From positions 1-43,584 of the forward strand of contig JAMCWE010000254.1 of the NCBI GenBank assembly GCA_023475265.1: a stretch of 43,584 nucleotides of DNA, read 5' to 3'. The DNA comes from Bacteroidota bacterium (GTDB lineage: Bacteria > Bacteroidota > Ignavibacteria > Ignavibacteriales > Ignavibacteriaceae). Positions 34,336 through 42,596 of this stretch are shown here, piece by piece (positions within the stretch are counted from its first letter, which is position 1; each line of letters begins with the position of its first letter). Under the pieces are notes generated by a model. That model was given only the letters and a program-made list of their open reading frames with translations. It searched no databases and was not told the origin of the DNA. The translations under genes were made by a program, and so were the position numbers.

Positions 34336-36378
34336 CTATTTTACTCTAGTCCCCCTTTTAACAGAATTTTCAACAGTCAAAACTTTGAGTCCACCTAATT
34401 CATCTTCAACAGCGAGTATCATTCCCTGCGATTCCAATCCCATCAATTTTGCGGGTTTAAGATTTGCAACAACTACAACTTTTTTATTAATCAAATCTTC
34501 CGGCTTATAACTTTTAGCAATACCCGCAATCACCTGACGTTCTTCATTATCTATTTTTACTTTCAACTTTAACAGCTTCTCACTTTTTTCTAGTTTTTCA
34601 GCTTCAATTACTTCGGCAACTTTTAATTGAATTTTCATGAATTCATCATACGAAACAAGTTCATTCTGTTTCGCTTCGATTTTTTCTTCGGTTTTTCCTA
34701 GACTTTCCATTTGTTTTTCAATTACCTCGTCTTCAATTTTTGGAAAAATAATTTCCGGTTTATTTAATTGATGTCCAACCTTTAAATTTTCTTTGCCGCA
34801 TTCATCCCAGCTTGTCTTTTCTGCATTCAACATCTTAAAAACTTTTTCAGACGAAAACGGGATAACCGGATTCATAAGTTCTGCCAGAGTATAAATTGCC
34901 TGCATGCAAACATACAAAGTTGTTGCGCACTTTTCCTTATCTGATTTAATCGTTTTCCACGGTTCGGAATCATTAAAATATTTATTTCCGGCACGCGCCA
35001 GGTTCATTATTTCCAATACACCATCGCGAATTTTATAAGCTTCAAATAATCCGGATACTTTTGACGGATACTCGGAAATTAAGTTCAGCATTTCGCTGTC
35101 AATTTTTTCTAAATTGCCTTTTGCGGGAACTTTTCCATCAAAATGTTTATGAACAAAAGTTAATGTACGGTTGATGAAATTACCCAAAATATCAGCAAGC
35201 TCGCTGTTGTTTCTTAATTGAAATTCTTTCCAATAAAAATCGGTATCACGGGTTTCCGGAAGATTTGCAGCCAGTGTATATCTTAAAGGATCGGCTGGAA
35301 AAATTTTAAGAAAATCAATTACATCTATTCCCCAATTTCTGCTTTTGGAAAATTTCTTTCCTTCGAAATTTAGAAATTCATTTGCAGGAACATTTTGTGG
35401 TAGGCAATATTTTTCTTTTTCACCGTCATTCCAAGCCATCAAAAATGCAGGGAAAACTATACAATGGAATACGATATTATCTTTTCCAATAAAGGCAATA
35501 TATTTTGTTTCGGAATCATGCCAATATTTTCGCCAAAGATTTTCATCGCCCTTTTGTTTTGACCATTCCTTAGTAGATGAAATATATCCAAGCACCGCTT
35601 CAAACCAAACGTAAAGAACTTTTCCTTCGGCAGAATCAATCGGAACTTTAATTCCCCAATCCAGATCGCGAGTAATTGCACGGTCGCCTAAACCATCTTT
35701 AAACCAGCCGCGGCAATACTGAAGAACATTATCTTTCCATCCATACCTTTCGTTCATTTCGTTAACATATTCTTCAAGCCGTTTTTGGTATTTGCCCAAA
35801 GGGAAAAACCAATGTGATGTTTCTTTCAGAACAGGCATATCACCTGTTATTTTACTTTTAGGATTTTTTAATTCGGTTGGCTGGTAAAGTGAACCGCAGT
35901 TTTCACATTCATCGCTGCGTGCTTCTTCGTATCCACAAACAGGACATGTGCCTTCAACATATCTATCCGGCAAAAACATTTTTGCTTTTTCATCGTAAAA
36001 CTGTTGAGATTTTTTCTCGACGAGAATTCCCCGGTTATAAAATTCCAGAAAAAATTCTTTCCCGGTTTCATGGTGAATCGGCAGGCTTGTTCTGGAATAA
36101 TTATCAAAGCTCACTCCGAATTGAGTGAATGCATCTTTATTTATTTTATGGTAGCGGTCAATTATTTCTTTTGGTTTAACACCTTCTTTGTCTGCGCTGA
36201 TCGTAATCGGAACTCCGTGTTCGTCGGAACCGCAAATAAAAACAATATCGGTTCCTTTTAATCTTTTGTATCTCACATAAATGTCGGCGGGAAGATAAGC
36301 TCCGCTCAAGTGTCCTAAATGAATCGGTCCGTTCGCATATGGAAGAGCAGCTGTAACTAAAATTTTTTCGTGAGACAA
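34336..36378 (-). CDS. metG: Methionyl-tRNA synthetase with C-terminal tRNA-binding domain
   Basis: A 680-residue class I synthetase. VTAALPYANGPIHLGHLSG contains the HIGH-type motif (H20-L-G-H23), two zinc pairs are in CPVCGYEEARSDECENCG (about 145-162), FLNFEGKKFSKSRNWGIDV holds the KMSKS-type loop as KFSKS, and the anticodon helix bundle follows. The last ~110 residues (YDEFMKIQLKVAEVIEAEKLEKSEKLLKLKVKID, RQVIAGIAKSYKPEDLINKKVVVVANLKPAKLMGLESQGMIL) form an EMAP-II/Trbp111-like tRNA-binding dimer domain. A possible small RNA or attenuator lies about 120 bases upstream. Confidence 0.97.
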   Translation of the reverse strand: MSHEKILVTAALPYANGPIHLGHLSGAYLPADIYVRYKRLKGTDIVFICGSDEHGVPITISADKEGVKPKEIIDRYHKINKDAFTQFGVSFDNYSRTSLPIHHETGKEFFLEFYNRGILVEKKSQQFYDEKAKMFLPDRYVEGTCPVCGYEEARSDECENCGSLYQPTELKNPKSKITGDMPVLKETSHWFFPLGKYQKRLEEYVNEMNERYGWKDNVLQYCRGWFKDGLGDRAITRDLDWGIKVPIDSAEGKVLYVWFEAVLGYISSTKEWSKQKGDENLWRKYWHDSETKYIAFIGKDNIVFHCIVFPAFLMAWNDGEKEKYCLPQNVPANEFLNFEGKKFSKSRNWGIDVIDFLKIFPADPLRYTLAANLPETRDTDFYWKEFQLRNNSELADILGNFINRTLTFVHKHFDGKVPAKGNLEKIDSEMLNLISEYPSKVSGLFEAYKIRDGVLEIMNLARAGNKYFNDSEPWKTIKSDKEKCATTLYVCMQAIYTLAELMNPVIPFSSEKVFKMLNAEKTSWDECGKENLKVGHQLNKPEIIFPKIEDEVIEKQMESLGKTEEKIEAKQNELVSYDEFMKIQLKVAEVIEAEKLEKSEKLLKLKVKIDNEERQVIAGIAKSYKPEDLINKKVVVVANLKPAKLMGLESQGMILAVEDELGGLKVLTVENSVKRGTRVK

Positions 36379-36496
36379 TTTTTACCCGTATAATTTGAAT
36401 TTTGTTTACAAATATACAGATTTTTTATAATGGAATTAAAGCTAAAGATTAGGTGTGTGAATAATTTGATTTTGTAAGAATAGATATGTTTGGTTT

Positions 36497-36596
36497 AAAA
36501 AAAGATTGGGCTGTTGTTTGTTGTCGAAGCTACTTGGAAATTCAAAAATTTCTTACTCAATAAAGAGACTTCAAGTAAATCACCAAACAACAGCCC
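36497..36596 (-). ncRNA. Candidate small RNA or leader attenuator upstream of metG
   Basis: Read on the minus strand: a perfect 13-bp closing stem GGGCTGTTGTTTG (36596-36584) with CAAACAACAGCCC (36520-36508), an inner stem TACTTG/CAAGTA, and two short hairpins inside (CTC-TTTATT-GAG and GAAAT-TTTTGA-ATTTC). Right after the closing stem the minus strand reads AATC then seven T, a Rho-independent end. No gene on this strand lies directly upstream to be terminated, so a free-standing small RNA or a metG leader is more likely than a simple terminator. It does not show SRP or tmRNA signatures. Confidence 0.5.
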
Positions 36597-36600
36597 TTAT

Positions 36601-36860
36601 AATGCAAACTAACGTACAACTCCCATGCCATTCATCAATATAAAAAACATTCCCGCTATTTAACTTTATTATCGTATTATTCTGAAAAAAGTTTAGAGAA
36701 TAGTTCCATTCTAATACAAAAATTATTCGTATCGCGCAAATTATTTACATTGTTTTACCGGTAGAATTCAATCCTTTACCGATTATTTATTTTCAAATGA
36801 CTTCAAAAATTTTAGTTTTGTTTCGAATAATTAAATTCTTAGTAACCAAAGGTGGTTAAA
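36601..36860. other. Non-coding stretch between metG and the LiaF-like gene
   Basis: About 260 AT-rich bases with no open frame or strong hairpin. It must hold the promoter of the plus-strand LiaF/LytS/LytR group and probably part of the metG promoter. I see nothing further that I can name. Confidence 0.5.
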
Positions 36861-37577
36861 ATGCATGATAGAAATAGTTCACCAAATTCCAGAATTCTTC
36901 TGGGCATAATTTTAATTTTAATAGGCGGATTGTATTTATTAGAAACTCTCAATTTAATCAGCATGAACATTCCGAACATAATTTTTTCATTCCCATTTAT
37001 TTTGTTTATAGTAGGAATAATAATTTTGTTTAATTCCAGGAATAAAGTCTTCGGCGCTTTATTGGCGTTTATTGGAGCGCTCACGCTTGTCCCGCGGATT
37101 TTTCCGAATGTTCATTTTGACAGCGACATTATTTGGCCGGTTATTTTAATTGCAATCGGATTAATGATTATTTTCAAACGCAGAAGTTTTCACGGCTGTT
37201 ATAGAAGCTTTCACGGTCAAAAGATTGATAAGGATTTCATTGAAGATGTTGCAGTTTTCGGCGGCGGACATAAGGTCATTCATTCTGAAAACTTTAAAGG
37301 CGGAAATATTACCGCAATATTCGGCGGTTCGGAAATTGATCTTACCCAATGTAAATTAGCCGAAGGTGAAAATGTAATTGATGTTTTATTGCTGTTCGGC
37401 GGAACAACAATGATTCTTCCAAAAGATTGGGATGTTAGGTTAAACGTAACCCCGATCTTCGGCGGCTTTTCTCATAAAGGAAGAAAAGATCCGGGCATCC
37501 CTTATGATTCAACTAGAACATTAATTATAAAAGGTGTAGCCATTTTCGGCGGCGGCGATATAAAATCATATTTCTAA
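36861..37577 (+). CDS. LiaF-like membrane protein (cell-envelope stress type)
   Basis: A 238-residue protein. The first half has four membrane segments (LLGIILILIGGLYLLETL, IIFSFPFILFIVGIIILF, VFGALLAFIGALTLVPRIF, WPVILIAIGLMIIF); the second half is a beta-rich domain with four FGG-type turns (VAVFGGGHKVI, AIFGGSEIDL, LLFGGTTMILP, VTPIFGGFSHKG, VAIFGGGDIKSYF), typical of LiaF/DUF2154 proteins and the related Bacteroidota families. In Bacillus LiaF inhibits a two-component sensor; here a LytS-type sensor and LytTR regulator follow directly, 14 bases downstream. I start at ATG 36861, with AAAGGTGG just upstream. Confidence 0.85.
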   Translation: MHDRNSSPNSRILLGIILILIGGLYLLETLNLISMNIPNIIFSFPFILFIVGIIILFNSRNKVFGALLAFIGALTLVPRIFPNVHFDSDIIWPVILIAIGLMIIFKRRSFHGCYRSFHGQKIDKDFIEDVAVFGGGHKVIHSENFKGGNITAIFGGSEIDLTQCKLAEGENVIDVLLLFGGTTMILPKDWDVRLNVTPIFGGFSHKGRKDPGIPYDSTRTLIIKGVAIFGGGDIKSYF

Positions 37578-37591
37578 TTTTATAGATAGAT

Positions 37592-38638
37592 ATGCTGATA
37601 AATCCGATCATAAATAATTTGAGGAGTATTTTCATTTACTTCCTCTTATGGATTATACTAAGCGCCGTTTATATTGCTATGCTTATCTTTAGTTTAAGAG
37701 TTAATACTGAAGTGGCGGCATACGATCTTATCTTTATTTTACTTCTCTTCGGCTTTGGGATAATTCTTTGGTACCCGATAAGTTATTTAAACTATGGAAA
37801 TGATAAATTATCCTGGCTAGTTGTAAGTCATCTTTTCAGCGGAATAGTAGCATCTGCTTTGTGGCTGGGATTAGGTTATTTCATCATTACAAGCATAATT
37901 CCGAACCCCGACAGCTATATTAAATTTTTCAAAGAGACAATAGCATGGCGATATCTTATTGGATTAATGTTTTACTTTCTTGTTACATCATTCTATTATA
38001 TAATAAAATATTATACTAATCTTCAGGAAAGAATTACCAGAGAAGCTGAACTTAAAAATTCGATTACCGAAGCGGAGCTTAGAACATTAAAATTCCAGAT
38101 CAATCCGCATTTTATTTTTAACAGCTTAAACTCGATGAGCGCTTTAACAACGATTGATCCTGAAAGCGCCCGCAACATGATTCTGAAGCTTGCGGATTTT
38201 CTTCGTTACACACTTGCAAATAATGAGAAGCAAAAAAACCTTTTGAGCGATGAATTAAAAAACATTAAACTTTACCTGGATATTGAGAAGATAAGATTTG
38301 AAGATAAGTTTGAATACATTGAAGAAATTAACGATAATTGCCTCGACGTTCAGATACCGAATATGATTCTTCAGCCATTATTTGAAAATGTTATTAAGCA
38401 TGCAGTGTATGAATCATTCAACAAAATTATTTTAAAGATGAAATGCTGTAAAGAAAATTCATTTCTCAAGATTACTTTAGAGAATAACTACGAACAAAAA
38501 TCAAGTTCACCAAAAGGAAACGGAATCGGTTTGCAAAATATTAAGAAAAGATTAGAGCTCATTTACCGGTACCCGGATTTGCTTGAAGTAAAAAACGAAT
38601 CAAATCTATTTACGGTTAACTTGTTTATTCCTGTGTGA
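37592..38638 (+). CDS. LytS-type sensor histidine kinase
   Basis: A 348-residue kinase with four membrane segments in the first ~140 residues, then the His_kinase domain: LRTLKFQINPHFIFNSLNSMSAL (phosphorylated His173), MILKLADFLRYTLAN, and an ATP-binding part with IPNMILQPLFENVIKHAV (N box) and PKGNGIGLQNIKKRLELIY (G box). There is no recognisable extracellular sensor domain, so signals may come through the LiaF-like neighbour. It is followed by the LytTR regulator after about 86 bases. Confidence 0.93.
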   Translation: MLINPIINNLRSIFIYFLLWIILSAVYIAMLIFSLRVNTEVAAYDLIFILLLFGFGIILWYPISYLNYGNDKLSWLVVSHLFSGIVASALWLGLGYFIITSIIPNPDSYIKFFKETIAWRYLIGLMFYFLVTSFYYIIKYYTNLQERITREAELKNSITEAELRTLKFQINPHFIFNSLNSMSALTTIDPESARNMILKLADFLRYTLANNEKQKNLLSDELKNIKLYLDIEKIRFEDKFEYIEEINDNCLDVQIPNMILQPLFENVIKHAVYESFNKIILKMKCCKENSFLKITLENNYEQKSSSPKGNGIGLQNIKKRLELIYRYPDLLEVKNESNLFTVNLFIPV

Positions 38639-38724
38639 GCTTTATTTTATTTTGGGAAATTTATTGCTAGTGTTTTGGGAATAACCGTTAAACGAAATAT
38701 CTATTAAAATAAATCGTGCTAAAA

Positions 38725-39474
38725 ATGAAAAAGATTATGTCAGTAATTATCGATGATGAAAAGCTTGCAAGAGAAATTATAAAAAATTATTTGAAAGATA
38801 ACGATAATATTGAATTAGTGAGCGAATGTTCGAACGGTTTTGACGGAATAAAAATTATAAATGAATCAAAACCAGATCTGATTTTTCTTGATATTCAAAT
38901 GCCGAAAATAAACGGCTTCGAAATGTTAGAACTTCTTGACGATCCGCCGGTAATTATTTTCACTACCGCATTCGATCAGTATGCATTAAAAGCATTTGAA
39001 GTAAGCGCAGTTGATTATCTGCTAAAACCATTTTCGCGCGAAAGGTTTGATGAAGCTCTTGATAAAGCTTATTTAAGAATAAAAGATAAATCAAAAAATG
39101 CAGGCGCAATCAAGAATCTCATTGCACAAAATGAATCAAGAATAGAATATCTTGAAAGGATTGTAATTAAAGACGGTCCCAAAATTTCAATCGTGCCTGC
39201 CGCAAGCATTAAATACCTGGAAGCACAAGATGATTATGTTATGATTTATTCCGATGAAGGGAAATTCCTAAAACAAAAAACGATGAAGTATTTTGAAGAA
39301 CATTTAAATCCCAAAGACTTTGTAAGAATTCACCGGTCTTTTATTGCTTCCGTAAAACGAATCAAGAAAATTGAATTGCTGGAGAAAGAAACTTACCAGG
39401 TTATTTTAGATGATAAATCATCTCTGCCGGTAAGTAAAAGAGGGTACGATAAGCTGAAGGAAATATTAAGATAA
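38725..39474 (+). CDS. LytTR-type response regulator
   Basis: A 249-residue regulator: receiver domain with IIDDEKLAREIIKNYL and LIFLDIQMPKINGFEML (phospho-acceptor Asp56), ITF/TAFDQYALKAFEVSAVDYLLKPF, then a LytTR DNA-binding domain (about 145-249: IVIKDGPKISIVPAASIKYLEAQDDYVMIY, FVRIHRSFIASVKRIKKIE, LPVSKRGYDKLKEIL). It pairs with the LytS-type kinase just upstream and may control the LiaF-like gene. The ATG at 38725 starts the receiver in the usual place; a GTG at 38716 is in frame. Confidence 0.93.
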   Translation: MKKIMSVIIDDEKLAREIIKNYLKDNDNIELVSECSNGFDGIKIINESKPDLIFLDIQMPKINGFEMLELLDDPPVIIFTTAFDQYALKAFEVSAVDYLLKPFSRERFDEALDKAYLRIKDKSKNAGAIKNLIAQNESRIEYLERIVIKDGPKISIVPAASIKYLEAQDDYVMIYSDEGKFLKQKTMKYFEEHLNPKDFVRIHRSFIASVKRIKKIELLEKETYQVILDDKSSLPVSKRGYDKLKEILR

Positions 39475-39587
39475 GATTAACCTTTGATGAAATATTTCCA
39501 TTTTTTCGTTAGTCAAGAAATTTATTAATCATTGAACATATTAGATGGAATGACTAAATTGTAAAGAGGATTTTTGGTGGAGTCAAA

Positions 39588-39833
39588 ATGATTATAAAAA
39601 ATTATTTAGAAACTGCAATTAAAAAAGCTGAATATAAAAAATTAAAAGACGGCACTTGGTTTGGGGAAATACCAAGTTTGAAAGGTATCTGGGCTAATGG
39701 TAATTCAGTGGAAGAATGCAGGAATGAACTTCTCGAAGTTTTAGAAGAATGGCTGCTTCTTAAAATTAAGGACAATGATACAATTCCTATTATTTCGGGC
39801 GTGAATATTTCATTTCGAAAATTAGCCGGTTAA
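39588..39833 (+). CDS. hicB: HicB-type antitoxin
   Basis: An 81-residue protein with the partial-RNase-H fold of HicB: IKKAEYKKLKDGTWFGEIPSLKGIWANGNSVEECRNELLEVLEEWLLLKI. The C-terminus (NDTIPIISGVNISFRKLAG) is short and carries no full DNA-binding domain. It should neutralise the HicA toxin encoded five bases downstream. Here the antitoxin comes first, the reverse of the classic hicAB order but common in this subgroup. A GGTGGAG box lies before the ATG. Confidence 0.9.
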   Translation: MIIKNYLETAIKKAEYKKLKDGTWFGEIPSLKGIWANGNSVEECRNELLEVLEEWLLLKIKDNDTIPIISGVNISFRKLAG

Positions 39834-39838
39834 TAAAT

Positions 39839-40054
39839 TTGGAAAATGCAATTTCCCGAAAAAAACTTATACAAAAATTTCGGTCTCTTGGTTTTGAAGG
39901 ACCTTTCTCCGGAGGGAAACACCAGTTTATGATAAAGGGAGAATTTAAAATTAGAATTCCAAATCCACATAAATCTAAAGAAATTCATATTAGTTTACTG
40001 AAAGAGATTCTTAAACAAGCTGGGATTGATGAAGAAGAATGGAACAATGCATGA
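39839..40054 (+). CDS. hicA: HicA-type toxin (mRNA interferase)
   Basis: A 71-residue protein with the double-stranded-RNA-binding-like HicA fold: KKLIQKFRSLGFEGPFSGGKHQFMIK with the catalytic His28 in GGKHQF, then KIRIPNPHKSKEIHISLLKEILKQAGIDEEEW. HicA cleaves mRNA when free of HicB. No ATG is available in frame before the domain; TTG at 39839 is the likely start, which would keep toxin synthesis low relative to the antitoxin. The catalytic His is present, so the toxin is probably functional. Confidence 0.9.
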   Translation: MENAISRKKLIQKFRSLGFEGPFSGGKHQFMIKGEFKIRIPNPHKSKEIHISLLKEILKQAGIDEEEWNNA

Positions 40055-40151
40055 CTATGTATTTTTAGCTGCAAATAATGATGTTAAAAATCTATCTAAT
40101 AATAAAAGTTAATGACAATGGGAAACCAAACTTTAAGACAAAGGGTTTGAT

Positions 40152-41759
40152 ATGATTTTAGACAAGGACCTTCAATCTGTTCAGGAAGCACGCGATTTGG
40201 CAAGAGCAGCCAAAGAAGCACAGTTAGAATTTCAGCATTTCAATCAGGAACAAGTTGACCGTGTAATTAAAGCAATGGCTGAAGCTGGTTACAATGAATC
40301 GGAACGGCTTGCTAAAATGGCTTGTGAAGAAAGCGGATTCGGCAAATGGCAGGATAAGGTCATTAAGAATCAATTCTCGACTAAGAATGTTTATGAATCA
40401 ATTAAAGATTTAAAAACAGTCGGAGTTATTGCAAGCGAAGCAAACGGAAAAGTAATTAAAATTGCCGTACCGATGGGAGTTGTCTGCGCATTAATTCCCT
40501 CTACAAACCCAACATCAACAGCAATGTTTAAAGCAATAATTTCTTTGAAGTGTAGGAACGGAATAGTCGCCAGCCCCCATCCACGAACACCTAATTGTAC
40601 AGCGGAAGCTTTAAGAATTTTATCAGAAGCAGCAGAAAAAGCAGGCGCGCCAAAGGGATTAATTCAATGTATAAGCGTACCGACAATCGAGGGCACAAAT
40701 GCTTTAATGAAAGATAAGAACATTGCAGTTATACTTGCTACCGGAAGCAATCCAATGGTTAAAGCGGCATACAGCTCCGGCACACCGGCTTATGGAGTAG
40801 GCTCCGGAAATGTTCCGGCGTTTATAGAAAAAACTGCGGACTACAAAAAAGCTGTTGCCGATATTGTTTACGGAACAACTTTCGATAACGGAACTTTATG
40901 CTCATCCGAACAGGCAATGATTGTTGACAGGCCGCTCCGCGAAAAAGTAATTGAAGAAGCAAAGTCGATCGGCTGCTATTTTGTTAATGAAGAGGAAAAG
41001 AAATTATTAGGCAAAGCAATTCAAAATGATTTTAAAATTAATCCGGAAATTGTCGGACAGTCTGCAGCATTCATAGCAAAATATGCCGGGTTTAGCGTTC
41101 CGGAAAATACAAAGGTTTTAGTAGCTGAATGTTCTCAGGTTGGGAGAAGCGAGCCATTGTCTATGGAAAAGCTTTCTCCAATTCTAGCATTTTATTCTGC
41201 CGACGGATGGCTCGACGGCTGCCATCGAAGCATCGAACTTTTGCGCTTCGGAGGAATCGGGCACACAATGGTAATTCATTCAAACGATCAAGAAGTAATA
41301 ATGAAGTTCGCAATTGAAAAACCTGCGTTCCGGATTTTGGTAAATACAGTCGCATCAATCGGCGCAGTTGGATACACTACTGCTTTAGCACCATCAATGA
41401 CTTTGGGACCGGGAACAATGGGCGGCTCAATTATTTCCGACAACGTTACGGCAAAACATCTGATGAACATAAAGAGCCTTGCATTTGAAACTAATCCTAT
41501 TAATCATGGACAAACAGTTTCTTCATTTAAAGCATCACCGGCATCCTCCTACACAGCGCCTCAAGGAAATTTTATGAAGGAAATTGAAGAGCGCTTAAAG
41601 GCAAGAGCCGGCAATTTTCCTTTGAAGGATTCTTATTTGCCTAAAAAAGGAAACATCACAACGGAACAATCTTCTAAAACGCAAAAATCTAAAACTTTCG
41701 GCAGCGGAATTAAAGAGGAAGAAATACAGAGAATTATTAAAGAATTTAGAAAAAGATAA
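40152..41759 (+). CDS. CoA-acylating aldehyde dehydrogenase with microcompartment-type C-terminal tail
   Basis: A 535-residue enzyme converting an aldehyde, NAD+ and CoA to acyl-CoA. GVVCALIPSTNPTSTAMFKAI, NAVI-type ILATGSNPMVKAAYSSGTPAYGVGSGNVPAF and the catalytic FDNGTLCSSEQ (Cys250) match the EutE/PduP/AdhE-N group. After the domain comes a Thr/Ser/Lys-rich linker and a final amphipathic helix IKEEEIQRIIKEFRKR (520-535). Such linker-plus-helix tails are encapsulation peptides in bacterial microcompartment enzymes. No shell-protein genes are in the window, so the compartment would have to be encoded elsewhere. Confidence 0.92.
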   Translation: MILDKDLQSVQEARDLARAAKEAQLEFQHFNQEQVDRVIKAMAEAGYNESERLAKMACEESGFGKWQDKVIKNQFSTKNVYESIKDLKTVGVIASEANGKVIKIAVPMGVVCALIPSTNPTSTAMFKAIISLKCRNGIVASPHPRTPNCTAEALRILSEAAEKAGAPKGLIQCISVPTIEGTNALMKDKNIAVILATGSNPMVKAAYSSGTPAYGVGSGNVPAFIEKTADYKKAVADIVYGTTFDNGTLCSSEQAMIVDRPLREKVIEEAKSIGCYFVNEEEKKLLGKAIQNDFKINPEIVGQSAAFIAKYAGFSVPENTKVLVAECSQVGRSEPLSMEKLSPILAFYSADGWLDGCHRSIELLRFGGIGHTMVIHSNDQEVIMKFAIEKPAFRILVNTVASIGAVGYTTALAPSMTLGPGTMGGSIISDNVTAKHLMNIKSLAFETNPINHGQTVSSFKASPASSYTAPQGNFMKEIEERLKARAGNFPLKDSYLPKKGNITTEQSSKTQKSKTFGSGIKEEEIQRIIKEFRKR

Positions 41760-41873
41760 TCAATAAATTGATTGAGCTTGTTAAGCTTGTTTTCCATGCA
41801 CAGATGATTCAATACGATAATTAAGAATATTTGGATCCTTTTTAAGAAGTTCTAATAACACCTTAGTTGATAG
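41760..41873. other. Non-coding stretch after the aldehyde dehydrogenase
   Basis: Contains the direct repeat AGCTTGTTAAGCTTG just after the stop (from about 41775), otherwise AT-rich and without open frames. Together with the following repeats it begins an 840-base gene-free region up to the YceI gene. Confidence 0.5.
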
Positions 41874-41957
41874 GCTGTGTGAAAATTAGTTTCTAAAGAA
41901 TAAATAATAATATGGTATATAATTCCGTTATTTAAGTCATTTGAATTTTCACACAGC
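41874..41957. mobile_element. MITE-like element with 14-bp terminal inverted repeats
   Basis: GCTGTGTGAAAATT (41874-41887) is a perfect inverted match to AATTTTCACACAGC (41944-41957); the 56 bases between them are AT-rich and non-coding. GGCTGTGTGAAAA-type ends are common in insertion sequences, so this may be a small non-autonomous derivative. No target duplication is evident. A tight hairpin AGCTTC-TTGC-GAAGCT (41955-41970) overlaps the right end. Confidence 0.5.
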
Positions 41958-42111
41958 TTCTTGCGAAGCTCCGGGCTATCAAAAATTAAACTTCTGTGTA
42001 ATGTGACTTACTTAATCCCATTTGGTCGTCAGATATTTAGAATCTCATTAAAACTTCTTTTTTTAGTTATTTTCTTTATTTGTGATAGCTCCTCACATAT
42101 TTTCCTCTTTT

Positions 42112-42301
42112 CCAGCTTTTTTTGATATTTTTCCAGCTTCCATTCATCTCTTTCCAAGTTTTGCTGATGTCTTTCCGCCTTCCGCTGATCTTTTTCCAGA
42201 TTCCTCAGATTCCTTTCCACTCTCCGCTGATGCTTTTCCAATGTTTGCGAATACTTTTCCTGTTTTCCGCTAATCTTTTTCCAGCTTTTTCTGTGACTTT
42301 T
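42112..42301. repeat. Degenerate 21-bp tandem array, nine units
   Basis: Units begin with CC at 42112, 42133, 42154, 42175, 42196, 42217, 42238, 42259 and 42281; all are 21 bp except the eighth (22 bp). The unit is close to CCAGCTTCCGCTGATC followed by five T. Most conserved are CC at the start, GAT near position 13 and the closing T-run. Because 21 is a multiple of three, both strands stay open for about 190 bases and spell heptad repeats (Glu/Lys-rich on minus, Phe-Pro-rich on plus), but neither frame has a convincing start. Confidence 0.92.
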
Positions 42302-42596
42302 CTGTACAAAAAGGCATTAAAATTATTTGGAAAATGTTCAGAGAAATGCTGTAAGCAATCTACAAATTTCGAAATAGTCTTAAAAAATTGAAAACCTAGT
42401 TCAGTATTTCGATGATAAATAATAATATTCCTTAAAATTCATTTCGAGCAATTCAAAAGGACAATAACAAAATTGAAATTGAATTATACAATTCAAGAAC
42501 AACAAGCAATTTCATATGATTAGAATATTTCCGACAAAAAAATATGATCTACAAAAGGAAGAGAATAAATTGAAGACAAAAGTTAGAAAAAGAATC
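42302..42596. other. Non-coding stretch between the array and the YceI gene
   Basis: About 295 AT-rich bases with short repeats of AATTGAA/TTCAA character (for example GAATTGAAATTG-like segments near 42470-42505). No open frame with a ribosome-binding site and no clear terminator hairpin for the YceI gene are visible. Confidence 0.5.

Noticed and set aside
36497-36596. SRP RNA or 6S RNA
   Set aside because: No SRP tetraloop/asymmetric-loop sequence is seen, and it is too short with the wrong internal layout for 6S RNA.
42029-42273. Heptad-repeat ORFs on both strands over the array (Glu/Lys-rich coiled-coil-like on minus, Phe-Pro-rich on plus)
   Set aside because: Starts are TTG (minus) and GTG (plus) without ribosome-binding sites, and open frames on both strands are the automatic result of a 21-bp period.
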